Source: Neurospora intermedia
Lineage: Eukaryota; Ascomycota; Sordariomycetes; Sordariales; Sordariaceae
Length of the DNA: 64,000 bases
NCBI GenBank assembly: GCA_037102815.1
Contig: BTPP01000011.1
Span: forward strand, 434,001 to 498,000
Direction of reading: 5' to 3'
This document shows positions 1 through 13,400 of the stretch, one piece after another. The position numbers and the translations under genes are program-made. The notes beneath the pieces are model-generated. The model saw nothing but the letters and a program-made list of their open reading frames with translations. It ran no database searches and was not told where the DNA came from. Each line of letters opens with the position of its first letter. Position 1 is the stretch's first letter.

Positions 1-4
1 GCTA

Positions 5-300
5 GAAACCTACCGAGTGAGGATGAAGCGATATCCTTGTTGCGCTTAGTGTGAAGGAAGCGGTAAGATTTAGAACCTAGTAGATTGGGTGTTTGCTGAG
101 AGGGTTGGTTGAGAAGGTTGGAAGCCTATCGAGTAAGAATGAAGCGATATCTTCGTTGCGTTTAGTGTGAAGGAAGCGGTAAGTTAGTATAAATGAAGTG
201 GTAAGACTAGAACCTATAGTGGTAGATTGGATGTTTGCTGAGAGGGCTGGTTTCGAGGAAGGTACGAGTAAGAATAAAAGCAATATCCTTATTATATTTT
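5..300. repeat. Degenerate tandem repeat, about 2.5 copies
   Basis: A segment of about 63 bp beginning at 5 (containing the string gaagcgatatcc) recurs at 121 and, more diverged, near 258. Differences between copies are mainly C/T and G/A transitions, as expected if RIP acted after duplication. The repeat may extend to the left of the window. Confidence 0.7.
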
Positions 301-2919
301 TAAGTATTACTTAAACCTAGCTTTATAGTTTGAGACTTTATATTAACCTTTATATACGTTTCGTTAACCTATTAATATATTATTTCACTTTACAAACGCC
401 TTTTATAGTATTTAATATACGTTTCGTTAACCTATTAATGTATTATTTTACTTTATAAACGCTTTTTATAGTATCCAATATATTATATTGATTCCTTTTT
501 ATACCTTTTTTATTAAATTTCACTATCTCTATTTGCCCTTCTAATATTATATACTAGAAAATTATAAGGACGTACATCTCCTTGATATTTAGTATCGTAT
601 ATATTTTAAAATTAGCTCCTTCCTTAAAGCTGCTTTTTACAAAGGTTTCTTATAAGGCGGTAACGATATAGCTAAATTGCGCCTCTACCGCTAGGCGGAA
701 TAATGAGTATTAAATTTCGCTAGACTATCGTATACCCTTCGCAGAGTATTAAACTCCTTAAAATATTGTATATAGCCGCTTAGGCATTCTTGGGAGAAGT
801 AGCGGAAATCTGGATAGGATCTTCCTATACTTTCGATTTATATGCGCATCCTATTGGGAGAATATTGTAAACTATCGCCTACGCGGACCATTGTAGTAGT
901 AAGATTGTTTTTGTAAGTTTAGATAGCCAAAGTATTAGTTACTTCAGTAGATTCGGTGAGTATTGCGGTTGGTCGAAACTATGTAGTTCTAGGGCTGTCC
1001 TAGAGAAATATCCGTATAGTACGCTTATCGCCGCTAGGCGGAGCGATAAGTATTAAATTTCGTTAGATTATCGTATGCCGGATCCTCCTATACTTTAAGG
1101 TAGATCCTAATACTGTACTATTGTTCGATCTATTCTAAGATTGTTTTAAGCTTTCGGTTTTAATCGAAGGCATCAAATATACGGACTACGATAGTAATAA
1201 TATAATTATAAATACGTATATTTTAATAGCCTTTTAAAATCGGCTATTATTTATATAAATATATTGGTAATAGTTGAGTAGAAGAAGATATACGTAATAT
1301 TTTAAACTATATTAACCGGACGAATTTATCCTCTATATTAATTAATATATTAGTTAAGTCCCCCGATATCTTCTATAATTCCTCTTCGATACTAGTAATC
1401 CGTTAATAGAGGCTGTATACAAATTGTTCTATAGAGGCGGATTTGTATTTAATATACTCTATACCTAATTGTAACGCCTTATACGAATTCTGAACCTGAG
1501 AACTAATTACTTTGAATTTATATTGTATATCCCGAGCGAATACTTTTAAGGTAGGGGCCTTTATAGGTATAGGCACTAGGCGATCGTCTATATAATTAGC
1601 TTCCTTCCTAAATTTTTAATAAATATACTAATTTATAAATCCTTTTCCCTATTATTATATTTACTTGAGGTGGACGCACTACTGGGAAGCAATTTAGTAA
1701 TTTTGGATTCTTAGAGTTAGGCTTGCCCGCCTCTTTAATAGTAGTTAGACTACTAGCCTTTTTATTTATTGGGACCTAGTCCTATTGCTAGAGTAGAGGG
1801 GAGCGAGATAAGTAATTCGTCCGAGATTGAAAATTGTATACGCCTTGGAGTGAAGTGATTATTGGATATTCTTTCAAATTATTAGGCTGTTGCAATAGGC
1901 GTTCGAAGTTGCTAAATGTATTTTACTATTCTAATTGCTTTTCGAAATTAACTTCCAATTATATAACTTGAAATAATAATTTTGGTTGTATGTAGAAGTC
2001 TCTAGCTTGTGTATAGGGATTGGGATTGCGTGTCGATTGGTAGGTAGTGATTTGCGTAGGCTAATGTTGTTTTAATATTATTGGGATCCCCGGTACAATA
2101 TTGTCCGTGATTGTATTGGTATTGAGTGTAAGTAAATTAAAGGCGCGTGTAGTGAAGTGAAGTTGGGGAGGGTAGCGATGCGTTGTATCGGTAGCGGCGA
2201 GGACGGCTAACTAGTGGTCCGGTTTAGTCGATTTTATAATAGTAAATTGGAAGGGACCTTCAACCTTATCCTAAACGGGGCCTATATTGAGCGGGCGGTT
2301 AAATTCGACGAGTTTGTATATGCGGTTGATTTGAAAAGTAATTCCGATAATATCGCTTTCTTTGATTGTATGCTGCGGTATAAAGGGGAGTGTATTTAGC
2401 GGTTGACTATGCGATGCTGAATTTGTTTAGTATATTTAAATACGTTAGTTTAAATTATTATATATATAAGATTGTACGTACCTCCCCCCCCCTCTCTAGA
2501 TTGCTACCTACTTCCGCCGGGTGTTCGGCGGTGGGCTTCGCTAAGGATTCGATGTCCGAATACCCTTTAGTTCTTTGCTTCCCTTTCGTATTAGGCTTTT
2601 TGAACGGCGGTAGTTGTATAGACTTCGTTAATTGTCTAATATACGAATACTTTTTTGCCCTTTGTTTGCCTTTTGTACTATATTTTTTGAATGGTGGTAG
2701 TAGTATAGATTCGTTATCCTATATAGGTGTAGGTATAGTCGGGACTTATAAGTATTATATATTAGTTAAGTCTAACGTCGATAGGGGAAGATGTTGTACT
2801 GTAGGTAACTTTCTTTTTTTGCCCCTACTCTAGGTAGAAGGACTAGCGATGGGCGATATTATAATAGATTGTCCTCGACCTTTGACGATTTTTAATATTT
2901 AACTTCGTATAATTTATCT

Positions 2920-3236
2920 TTAGTAAACCTATCTACGAGACGAATTAAGGTTGGTAACTACGTTGTTAATTAGGGCTCGGTCGAAATATATCCTAAACCT
3001 TATTATTTACGCTTGACCGACTGCGAAGGATAGTAGGCTATAAGTAAGTGGTGGTTATAGAGTATATTTGGAGGTATATCTTTAAGTCTATTTATAAAAC
3101 GAATTAAGGTTAGTAATTATATTATTAATTAGGGCTCGGTCGAAATATATCCTAGACCCTATTGTTTATACTTGATTGATTGCGGAGGATGGTAGGCTAT
3201 GAGTAAGTGGTGGTCGTAGAGTGTATTTGGAGGTAT
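2920..3236. repeat. Tandem duplication, 159-bp period
   Basis: The segment 2920-3078 is repeated directly at 3079-3236. The shared core acgaattaaggttggtaa in copy 1 begins near 2940 and the matching core in copy 2 near 3099. Most differences are transitions. The copies carry the shared string ttagggctcggtcgaaatat, which is useful as an anchor for alignment. Confidence 0.85.
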
Positions 3237-4129
3237 TATTAAAATAGTATAATAAAGTGTGGTAGTATTGAGGGTAATTGAGGTAAGACGATTGGATAGA
3301 AGATTGGAGGGGGTATAGTATTTTGGTAGTAATACTGGGGATAATGGACAGTTGGAATATACGAGTTATTGAAGGCGGGACCCTAAGTTATTAGGGATAG
3401 GGTAGGTTCGATTAATTGTATAGAGTTAGGCGTCTTATTAGGGAAGAGGGTACTAGTAACGCTATGAATCTTTATAATAAGGATATTAAGGTAGGAGCGG
3501 CGTAGCGAAGAGATAATATAATATATAATAGTAGGAGAAGTCCGTTAAAGTACCGATATATTGCAAATTAACGGATTATTATAGAAAATACCCGGGCGTT
3601 TATTATTAAAGTATATAGTTATATATTATATTACAATAGTTATTAATATTTGCGGGTTATCCCTAATTGAGAAAGAGAGGCCAGCGTACTAGCGAGGAGT
3701 AGAAAGTCGGTAAAGATTGCGTTAGAATGGACCTATATAGTCTATACGCTAATGTTTGCCGGTGGGGACGTGAGACTCCTTCCTAATTTAATCCGTAATT
3801 TTCAGCGTTAATTATTATGTAATACTAGTAGTATCTATTGTAATTAAATAAATGGAATCCTTAAGCGGGGTTACTATAGGTTGTTTATTCTTGTTGAGTG
3901 GGTATTATAATTATTGAATAGTCTACTATATTCCGTTTTGCTATTAAGCGAGCGAATAGCGTATATTTGTAGTAGACCTAATAACGCGCTAGTGAGTAGC
4001 CGACCGCCGGCCCGATTTGCGAAGAAGGATGTAAGTGTGAAAATGTAAAAGCGGTTTGGATTCCGGGATTTTAATTTTGAAAAATATATTGGAGATGCGA
4101 ATTTGGTTTGAAGATGTCTTTTTCGTGCT

Positions 4130-4407
4130 ATGGATTTATATAGAACTGGTTATACTATAATAATATTAATTCCTTCTACGGCTATTAGCGGCTCTTATGC
4201 TATAGATTTATGTAGAATTGGCCTTGTTGTAATAATATCGACTCCTTCTACGGCTACTAGCGGCTCTTATACTATAGATTTATATAGAATTAGCCTTACT
4301 ATAATAATATCGACTCCCTCTATAGCTACTAACGGCTCTTATACTATAGACTTATATAGAATTGGCCTTACTACAATAATATCGACTCCCTTTACGGCCG
4401 TTAGCGT
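4130..4407 (+). repeat. 72-bp minisatellite, about 3.8 units, frame kept open
   Basis: Four units of 72 bp each begin with GATTTATATAGAAT or a variant. Because 72 is a multiple of three, the repeated frame stays open and would encode a 24-residue repeat starting DLYRIGL. It lies inside the RIP block and shows the same base bias, so the open frame (4130-4519) is regarded as an accident of the repeat length and not as a gene. Confidence 0.75.
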
Positions 4408-4859
4408 TTTACTATCTTCTAAATTAACTATTCCGAATGAATCTTTAGGGTACTATAGACGGAGGAGGTTGGAACCGTTGTTAAATTTTATACGGCCCGC
4501 CTTTCCTACTAGTATTTAGCTAGGTTAGAGGATTTATAAATTAAGTGAGTAGAAGTTTATAAAGTGCGTTCGAGATTAAATTTACAATTCCGACGGATAT
4601 TCAAATATTAATTATACGTAAATTTAGTCTTTAAAGGTATATTAATAAGCGATTTGTATATAACTTTCATTTTTTTTGTATCGACCTAAATTCGTTAGTT
4701 ATAATTGAGTTAGGGAATAGATTATAAATATTTATATTACTATTCCTAAGGTAAGGTATTTCTAAGAGAGTTTTATTTCTATTATTATTAGTATCTTATA
4801 TAGATGAAGGGGGCGGATTACTCTTATAGGAGTGATTGTCTACCCCTATTGGAGAAGTG

Positions 4860-5560
4860 CCGGTGGGGTTACAGGGAGAGTAGGCATCCGATGTAGGTAG
4901 GATGGGCGAAGGGGGCGGATTATTATTAGCCTTATTAAATTTACTTTTATTAAAGCGCATTGGGTTGACCTTAGTACTAATATAGTTACTAAGAGGGGTG
5001 GTAGTTTGGTGGGTATCCAATATAGGTAGGATGGGCGAGGGGGGTGGATTATTGTCGGCCTTATTAAGTTTACTCTTATTAGAGTGTATTAGGTTAATAT
5101 CTATTGGAGTAATCCTACTACGAGTATTAATATAATTACTGGGAGGGATAGTAGTTTAGTAGGTATCCGATATAAGTAGGATAGGCGAAGGGGGTAGATT
5201 ATTATCGGCTTTATTAAGTTTACTCTTATTAGAGTACGTTGGGTCGATTTTAGCGCCGGTATAATTATTAAAAAGGGTAGTAGTTTAGTGGGTATCCAAT
5301 ATAAGTAGGATAAGCGAGGGGGGCGGAACGTTATTAACTTTATTGGATTAGTAAGTATCCGATATAGGTAGGATAGACGAGGGGGGCGGAATATTATTAG
5401 CCTTATTAGATTAATAGGTATCCGATGTAGGTAGGATAGGCGAGGGGGGCGGATTATTATTAGCCTTATTAAATTTACTTTTATTAGAGTACGTTGGATC
5501 GATATCTATCGGAGTAATTCTACTATAAGTGTCAGTATAGTTATTAGGAGGGGTGGTAGC
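4860..5560. repeat. Complex tandem array built on a G-rich core
   Basis: A core of the form GTATCC(G/A)ATATAGGTAGGAT followed by a GCGAGGGGGGCGGA box recurs with unit starts near 4886, 5012, 5162, 5290, 5347 and 5411. Spacing alternates between about 125-150 bp (long units with an extra AATTTACTTTTATTA segment) and about 60 bp (short units). The G-rich box has survived while neighbouring bases show RIP-type transitions. Confidence 0.8.
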
Positions 5561-8050
5561 TTCCGTCCGCGTATGCTTTTATTAATATTATACTATTGAA
5601 GGCAACGTCGATTGTAATTGTAATTGTTATTATTTGGTCGGGTTATTACTTTCGTTTATATTAGTTTTATTATTTTTTAGTACGATAAATTCTTAGCTTT
5701 TAAATAGGATTCCGTCTTTATTGAATTGTCGGACCTACTTCCTAATAGCTAGGGTAGTATAGCTTTTAATATACTTCGTATTAATTTTAGCCTTTAGGTC
5801 GTTTGGGTTTATAACGACAATATCCTTTACTTTTAGTTTAATTTTAAAAGCCTATTTATTACTTAGGATTAAAGTTTAGGCTTTAGTAATACAGTCTTTA
5901 AACTTTTAACGCGAGTCCTTTAACGAATATAATATAAAACATTTTATAAGTTTTATAATAATAGGTTTATTTATATCTTTGAACGTTTTATAGACTTCGT
6001 TAAGCGACGAGGGGTTCGCTTTGAACTCTATAATAAAATAAGGACCCGCTAGCGGTAGAATATTATTAAAACGGCTTTAATTTATTAATTTACTAGCGTT
6101 AACCGTTTTTATAATTATTAAAAGTAATTTGGAGTAAAAATAACTAATTAAAACCGCTTTATTAAATATATATTCGAGAATACATTATAGTACTTTAGTT
6201 ACCTACGAAAAGCGATTAAAATTATAGGATATTAAATACTTTATAGCTTTATACCCGGCGAGGGTCCGAAAATACTCCCTAGCTTCTATTGGAATTCCTA
6301 TTTTCTCTAGGTTTAAATTCGGTACTAGTTTATAGATTTATTAGTTATTCAGTTAATATACTTTACTCTAACTAGAGTAAAAGACCTTCGAATAGAATAG
6401 GTAATATATTTTGCGTAAGAGTTTCTCCTCTATTTAATTGTATATTAAATTATAGATAGTTGGTAGGTACTACTCTACTATATAGTTCTATCCAATTCAG
6501 TATAACCTTCCTATATATTGGAGTATAGTATTTATATTCTATATAAAGTTAAATCCAATACTAATATGATAGGCGTAGTGGAGGTTTAATTTAGTAGTAT
6601 AGATAGTAGAGTTTAGGATTAATATATTTATATATTTATTAATATTATTCTAAAATGCGACTACCTAGCCGCACTCTACTTAGTTTTGGTTAGAGTATAC
6701 TATCTATACTATAAGCCCGGCTTTTTTAAGTATAGAATGTAAAATCCTAGATTAATATTAGTATACTTTATTTTAATTAGAATAGTTATTACTTTATTAT
6801 AATGAGAGTAAACCTTTATTGATTGTTAAGGAAAAAAATTTATATTTGTATTTAAGGGGAATTCGCTATAATTAGGACCCGTTTTCGCTCTATATAAACG
6901 TTAGTGTACTTTTGAACCGTCTAAGTAAAAAGCGGAGATTCGGCGAGAACCTAATTGAGTATATAGAATTAATCGGTAGGAGGAAGTATATAGCTATCTA
7001 ATATTAGATTAAAAAATATATAGGATAGGCCGCCGTTATAATCGGCACGTATAAGATCCCTAACTACTTGTACACTTAAATATAGGGCCGAATTGTTTAC
7101 ACGCTTAGATAATTTAAAAACGTCTTTGTACGTCCGGTTAGCTGCTAGTTTCGTAATGTTTTGTAGAACGTCCTAGTTATTAGTAGGCCTATATTCGTAA
7201 ATAGTAGTGTCTACTATAAGTATTATATATCTATAAATATTTTGTACTAGGAATTGTATTAATTGAATTAGTATTATATTTAATACTAGGGTTTTATCCT
7301 CTTCTAATACCCTCAGTATAACTAATTCATTAATTTTATAATTGGATAGATCGGCCGTAATATCCTTTAATAGGCTATCGGTATAGGCTGCGACTTTGTT
7401 TTTACGGATTTTGTAGCCTAAATATACTGATTAAACCTTTATAGGCGGTATCTTCGCCGAAGGATACAATATAGTACTATTAGGGAGTATAAGCACGGTT
7501 ATTATATTACAATTTATAATGAGTATTTATATTTCCTATATTACTTCGCCTATATTTAATTATATTACTTTACTAGTATCTATAATATTTATTTATATAT
7601 TAGGGTAGAGGTATTACTATCGGTATCCCTAGGACCGGAAGATGTTCCGGAGAGACCGATAGTAGTAAATAGATACGTCTAGTTTAATAATGGAATTTGG
7701 ATGACCGGGTTCGAATAAGGGTATAAAGTTAACGTTGTTAATTAATTGGAATATAGTATTATATTTCATTAGGTATTTAAATAGATCCCGAAGGCCTACC
7801 TCCTATATAAGGGTAGTGAAGGCCCGGATATTTATTAATTAATTTAACGTTAGAGTAGTTGAGTAAATTAGTTGTATAGTTGTAGGGAGGAGGCGGATAG
7901 CCCGGAAGGCCGTTGTATCTATATTGCGAGCTATTTGGGCTTCGTTAATAATTACAGCCTAGAATTTGGCATGCTTTTCGCGTATTATAGCGAAGCGGAC
8001 TTTATACGTTTTATAAATCTTACAATTAAAGGGGGTTAGTAATTAATTTG

Positions 8051-8073
8051 CTTTACTCCGATCGGAGTAGAAA
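8051..8073. repeat. Least-mutated copy of a recurrent palindrome
   Basis: The sequence CTTTACTCCGATCGGAGTA is almost self-complementary. Related, more AT-rich versions lie at 6361, 8831, 10284, 10312, 10371, 10399, 11368 and 14701. The copy at 8051 keeps CpG-rich bases in its centre and may be closest to the original. It could be a piece of a terminal inverted repeat or a dispersed site. Confidence 0.6.
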
Positions 8074-10249
8074 GTCGATTTATATTAGAGTAAAGTGTAT
8101 TTACTTTACGGATTTTTTATTATTAAATTTATTTTTATTATTAGGCTTATTCTTATTATTATTAAATTCGTCCTTATTATTATTATATTTATTATTATTT
8201 TTATAATCTGTGGTATTATCGTCGTCTATTTTAGATGGGGCGTTAGTTACTTTTTTGGTTCGATTATTTTTATTAAAGCTATTCGTACGGATAATTAATT
8301 CGTTTATATAATGTAGTAGCGTCCCTTTAGGGAGTTTAATTATAAGTTCTCGGTTAATTTACTTGCTCGTTATTATAGTATAGGCGGCGATAATAACCTT
8401 TTGCGTAATTGATAATTTATTGCGATTGCGAATATACTCTTTTATTAAGTTGTCGAAAGTCTATTGTATAAGGGTCTTCGTATATTTAGGGTTATCCGAA
8501 TTAATATTTTTAAATATATTGTATTAGTATTACAAATCTAAATTTCTAAACGTATTTTAGAGTTCGGTAAATATTTAGGAAATGAGAGTAGGCAATAATA
8601 TAATAATATTTAAAAATGTTTCAATAGACTTTTTATTTTCTTCGAACTTCTTTAGCCGTAAGTATTCTATTAAAAGTACTATATTATAAATAAATATTTT
8701 ACTAGTTCTAACCTTACTTATAAGTAGCGCCCTATAAAGTAGTAATTGTAATATAGTATAGATTATAAATACGTTTATTAATAATTAATATAGGCCGGGC
8801 TTTATTCTAATTGATATAATAGTAGGGGGGCTTTAATTGGAGTAAAGTAGACTTACTTATAATTTAATAGGGAAGAAGATTCTACTTGTTTTTACTAATA
8901 ATAATTTAGTTCGCCTAATTATACTTCTTTTAGAATAGTTTATAGTCGAATTTGGGAGGATCGTCTTCCTTTATTACCCTTAAAATATCTATTTGCCTCG
9001 CAAGCGCCTATATACTACGGATAATTAGATTGTTATTTGTATAAATGCGATTGAGAGGGTAATTACGGTGAATAAGGCTCTTAATTTGCGTATTGCCCTA
9101 TATTTTTAATTAGACTAAGTTCCGAGTTTCCTCCTAGGAGGCCTTAGGGTCTTAGGTTAATTGCGTTATACGATCGATTATATTGGATATTGCTACGATA
9201 TATTAGTTCGTTGTATCGTTTTTGGGGTAGAAAAGGGGAAAGTCCTTATTATTAATTTATATAGTAATAAACTTCGGGGTTTTCTATTACGCGGAGAGCC
9301 TTTTAATATATACGTTTAAATAGTATTTATTTAAACGTAACGTAGGGTTAGGTCCGAAATTTATATTTACTAGCTTAGAATAAAATAGGTTTATATTATT
9401 AATATTAAATTAGAGTATTTGTAACGTTATAAAAGCGTACTATATATATATTCTAGCCGCCTATTTATTAAAGTAACCGAACCTATTAAGGTCGGCGTTA
9501 CTAGGGGTATATATATATTAATTAATTATGCGGGTTTATAGTACAATATCCTATAAACCTATAGTTTTAATATTAAGTTAATTGTGGGGTAATTAGTCGT
9601 ATATAGTTTTTGGAGCGAAAATTATATTTAGGGAAGCCGGGAAGATGAGGGGGCTTAGTACTTCGTTCTTGGTATTACAATGAGACTTTATTACCCCGAA
9701 AGTAGTATTTCCAGATTAACGATTATTGAAAATAGTAAAGGTTTGGAATATTTTAAACTAATTATCGATAGAGTATCCGCCGATTGTATATTGGTTGTTA
9801 ACGGGAGCCTTAATATATTAGGGGGGTCCTTAATATTGTACTTTGGTCGAATATTGTTGTAGCGCGAGGTATAAAGTTACAATAATAGTTTCTTTTAATA
9901 TTATAATCGATTAATCGCTAGATCTTGGAGTAGAGAAGTCGCCCTTCCTTATAGCGACAGCGTAGGTAGGGAGTTAGTCTTATTCTATTACTTCAATAGT
10001 TTTGAGGATATAATTGAATTAAATATTATTAAAATTTATTAGGGTTTATTAAAAGAGGGTTTAATATAGTAGGAATATAATATTATTTTAAAGTTTTCTA
10101 TATATTTTTTTTAGGTTGGTTAAAGGATTAAATTAATTAGCTACTACGATTCGTTAGTAAGGACCTATACGAACGGATATAGTAAATAATTAGTTATAGG
10201 ATAGGGAATGTATAGCCCTTATTTTATTTTAATAGGAGTAGCGATATAG

Positions 10250-10420
10250 GATTAGTAATAGGTTAGGGGAGTTAGTAGTTTATACTTTACTTTAATTAGA
10301 GTAAATTAACTCGCTTTAATTAAAGTAAAGTGTAGGGGTTAACGATAGGTTAAGGGAGTTAGTAGTCTACGCTTTATTCTAATTAGAGTAAATTAATTCG
10401 CTTTAATTAGAGTAAAGTAT
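10250..10420. repeat. 87-bp tandem duplication with palindromes
   Basis: The string ggttagggga at 10261 and its counterpart at 10348 mark two direct copies with a period of 87 bp. Each copy contains two near-palindromes of the form CTTTA-ATTAGAGTAAAG (at 10284, 10312, 10371 and 10399). Confidence 0.75.
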
Positions 10421-13400
10421 AATAATTAAGAAACTTATAATTATAGTCCAGATATTAATATATACGAATTATAGTACTATAACTAAGAAGTATAGCCGCG
10501 TCCTTCCTTTATAATTCCAAAGTAATAAGGAATTAGTATGTTAACGTTTAATTAAGTATTTAGTATTTCGCTACCTTCTTATAGAGGGGGTCCGAAGGTG
10601 AGATTTTTTACGGAATTCTTTATACGAATATTATATCCTCGTTTAATTGTACTGCAATAGTAGTGAATTTTTAGCATATATAGTCTAAATTGTAATACCC
10701 GGTATATTCCGGATACCCCGCCTAGACTAGTATTATATTACTATTAGTCCCAGAAGCGGTTAAATATTTGCTCGGATCCCGATACTAATTGAATTCGGAA
10801 TGTTATAGTATTTATAATTACCGAAGGTTCGCCGGGTTTATTATAAACGCATCCTTGGTAATATTGCGGTTCTCTACTTCGAATTTGGCTTTACCTTTGG
10901 CCTCACTCTTCTTAGCCTTCGGAAGTATAATATTTCATTATATTAGATATTTACTTTAATTATAATCTATTAAACGGTTAGGGTTTCGCTACGAAGGGGG
11001 TTTATTTAAATTATAATTGTTTAAATAGTTAAGGTTTTGAAGAAAAAGTTGTATAAAGGAAGGAGGAAGGAGGAAGAAGTTTAATTAAAGAAGGAGAGGA
11101 TGAGGGAAAGGGATAATCTAAATAATAGATTGCGCTAACTAAATTAGGACGGCGGGTTGAATTAGGGTAGGTCCCTATTTTTAATTATTATTTAAATAAT
11201 AAAGTATTTAACGAATTAGAAAATTATTCCGGGTAGGTCCTAGTCTACCTACTATATAAGGCCGACTAATAGGTAGTTTTATAGTAAACGGCGCCAGAAA
11301 AATTAAAATAGCGCTAGCGATTTAAAATTGAGTAGGTTTTCGTTACTAGCTATAGATTAAAAAATTGACTTTAACTAGAGTAAATACTATTGCTAGTATA
11401 CTATACGTTTAGTATAATATTTAGAATTGTAGGGCGAATAATTAAATAATTAAATAATATTAATTAGAATAAATTATAGCGAGTTAAGTAAGTAGGATGA
11501 GGGGTTTGTAAAGGACGGGCTATATTTATATAAGTAGCGACGGAAGGACCCGTTGGATACGCTAGCACTTTAGGTTATATAAGTAGATTAATCCAAATAC
11601 GTCCTAAAGCGATTATTAATTAAATTATTCCGTTATTAGAGGATTATTATATAGGGATAATTATTTAGAACTAAACGAATATATACTTTTTAGATATATA
11701 TAGAAGAATAGTAATATTTTTAAATAAATAATAATTCGTACTCCGCCGGTACTTAAATATTATATACTTCCTTTATATAACGAGATTAGTATTATTTTCC
11801 TCCCTAGAATTTACGGCGTTACTAATAATATCCTTAATTATAATGAGATTATTATCTTCGAATTTAGAGAGGCCGAAATATTTATAATCCTCTCTACAAT
11901 CCGGTCGTACCTCCTTATTATTAAACTATTCGAGCGTACTTACAAATAGGGTATATAAGCCTTTTTATCGTAGGTCGGGCGTATTAAAGTCGGCGGAATT
12001 CGACGGTTTACGACGCTGCGTTGTAAATCCGTTCGTATAAATATTGTATATATAATTGACGATATTATCGTCCAAGGACGGGTTAGTATACCTATTTCTA
12101 TTAGGCTGCCCGAATTTTAATTTAATTATTTTACGTATAATTGTAGTAAGGGGGCCGATAGTAAATATTTCTATGAAAGTAGATTTAATATTATACGTAG
12201 AATTTTTATTATATTTAATATTAAGGGTAAAAGAGCGATTAATATATTCTAACGTTAGGTTAATCTCCTTCTATTTATTGTTAATTGTAATATACTATAT
12301 TAGTCTAAACTTTAGGATAGCCTTAAATAATTTGGGATTTATTATATTTATACGTAATAATTACAAGAAGTATAATATTTCGGGCCTATAGTTTATATTT
12401 TTTCTATTATAGAAGAAGAGGGGTAGAAAATTAACGATCTATCGGAGAATACTGTAATTACCGAATTTGACTACGCGGGTGAGGATGATTAGTACCCGTA
12501 TAATATATAGGTATTAATAAATATTATAGAATTATATATCTATACAATCGCTAGGACTATCCGGGTATTTACTAGTATATCCTACTAAAGTAAATATTTC
12601 ATTATATATATAATTAAGTTACGTAGAAAAATAAAAGGGGCTATTAGCCCGAAAAGTATTTATAATTACTATTTCTATAGTTTTTTTACTTAGGAGACTA
12701 GGATTTAGGAACCCTCCGTTAACGAAATTCTATATTAGGAAGGCGAAAATTTTAGAATAGAATATATTATAAAGAAGCCGTAATATGTAGTAGAATTTAG
12801 TTTTCTACGGCTTAATATTTTTAACTTTATTAAGACTGTAGGTATTTTATTTAATAAAATACTAGAAATGTCGAAAGATTAAATTAATAAAGTTGAATTT
12901 AATGTAGAAAAATACTAGGACGGATATTATCTATTCTTTCCGATCGTATACGGCTTATACCTCTAATTGAACGAAAATAATTTTGCGGATATACAATATT
13001 GTCTTTTAATTATTATAAATAAGAAAAAGCTTATTATTAAACTATTCCTAATTTATACCTAATAGGCCGAAGAATAATTTATTATAGAAACGATAAATGC
13101 CAATTAGTTTACCCTTATTCTTATTAATAGTAGGGGTTTAGAGAATAAAGTTTTAGGATATTTAATAGCGTTTAACTTTAGGGAAGGTATATATTAGGAA
13201 ATTATCCTACTTATTAATAACCGGAAATAAGGATTGTAATTTCTCTATAATAAGCGAATCGACGGTAGGACGGAACGTACGTAGCGTTAGGGCGAGGGAA
13301 GGAATAATTTAAGACTTTTGGAATAGAACGGTAGGTTAGAATTAGGATAGTCGGAATAATTTAGAAATATTAGGACTATTTATTAATAAATAAATTATAA

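Noticed and set aside
2390-2833. Open frame of 147 residues in the left block
   Set aside because: Hydrophobic, AT-driven composition, no good start context and no family features; surrounded by RIP signature on both sides.
4130-4519. Open frame of 129 residues in the left block
   Set aside because: It is the translation of a 72-bp tandem repeat in RIP-mutated DNA; base bias matches the block and not the genes.
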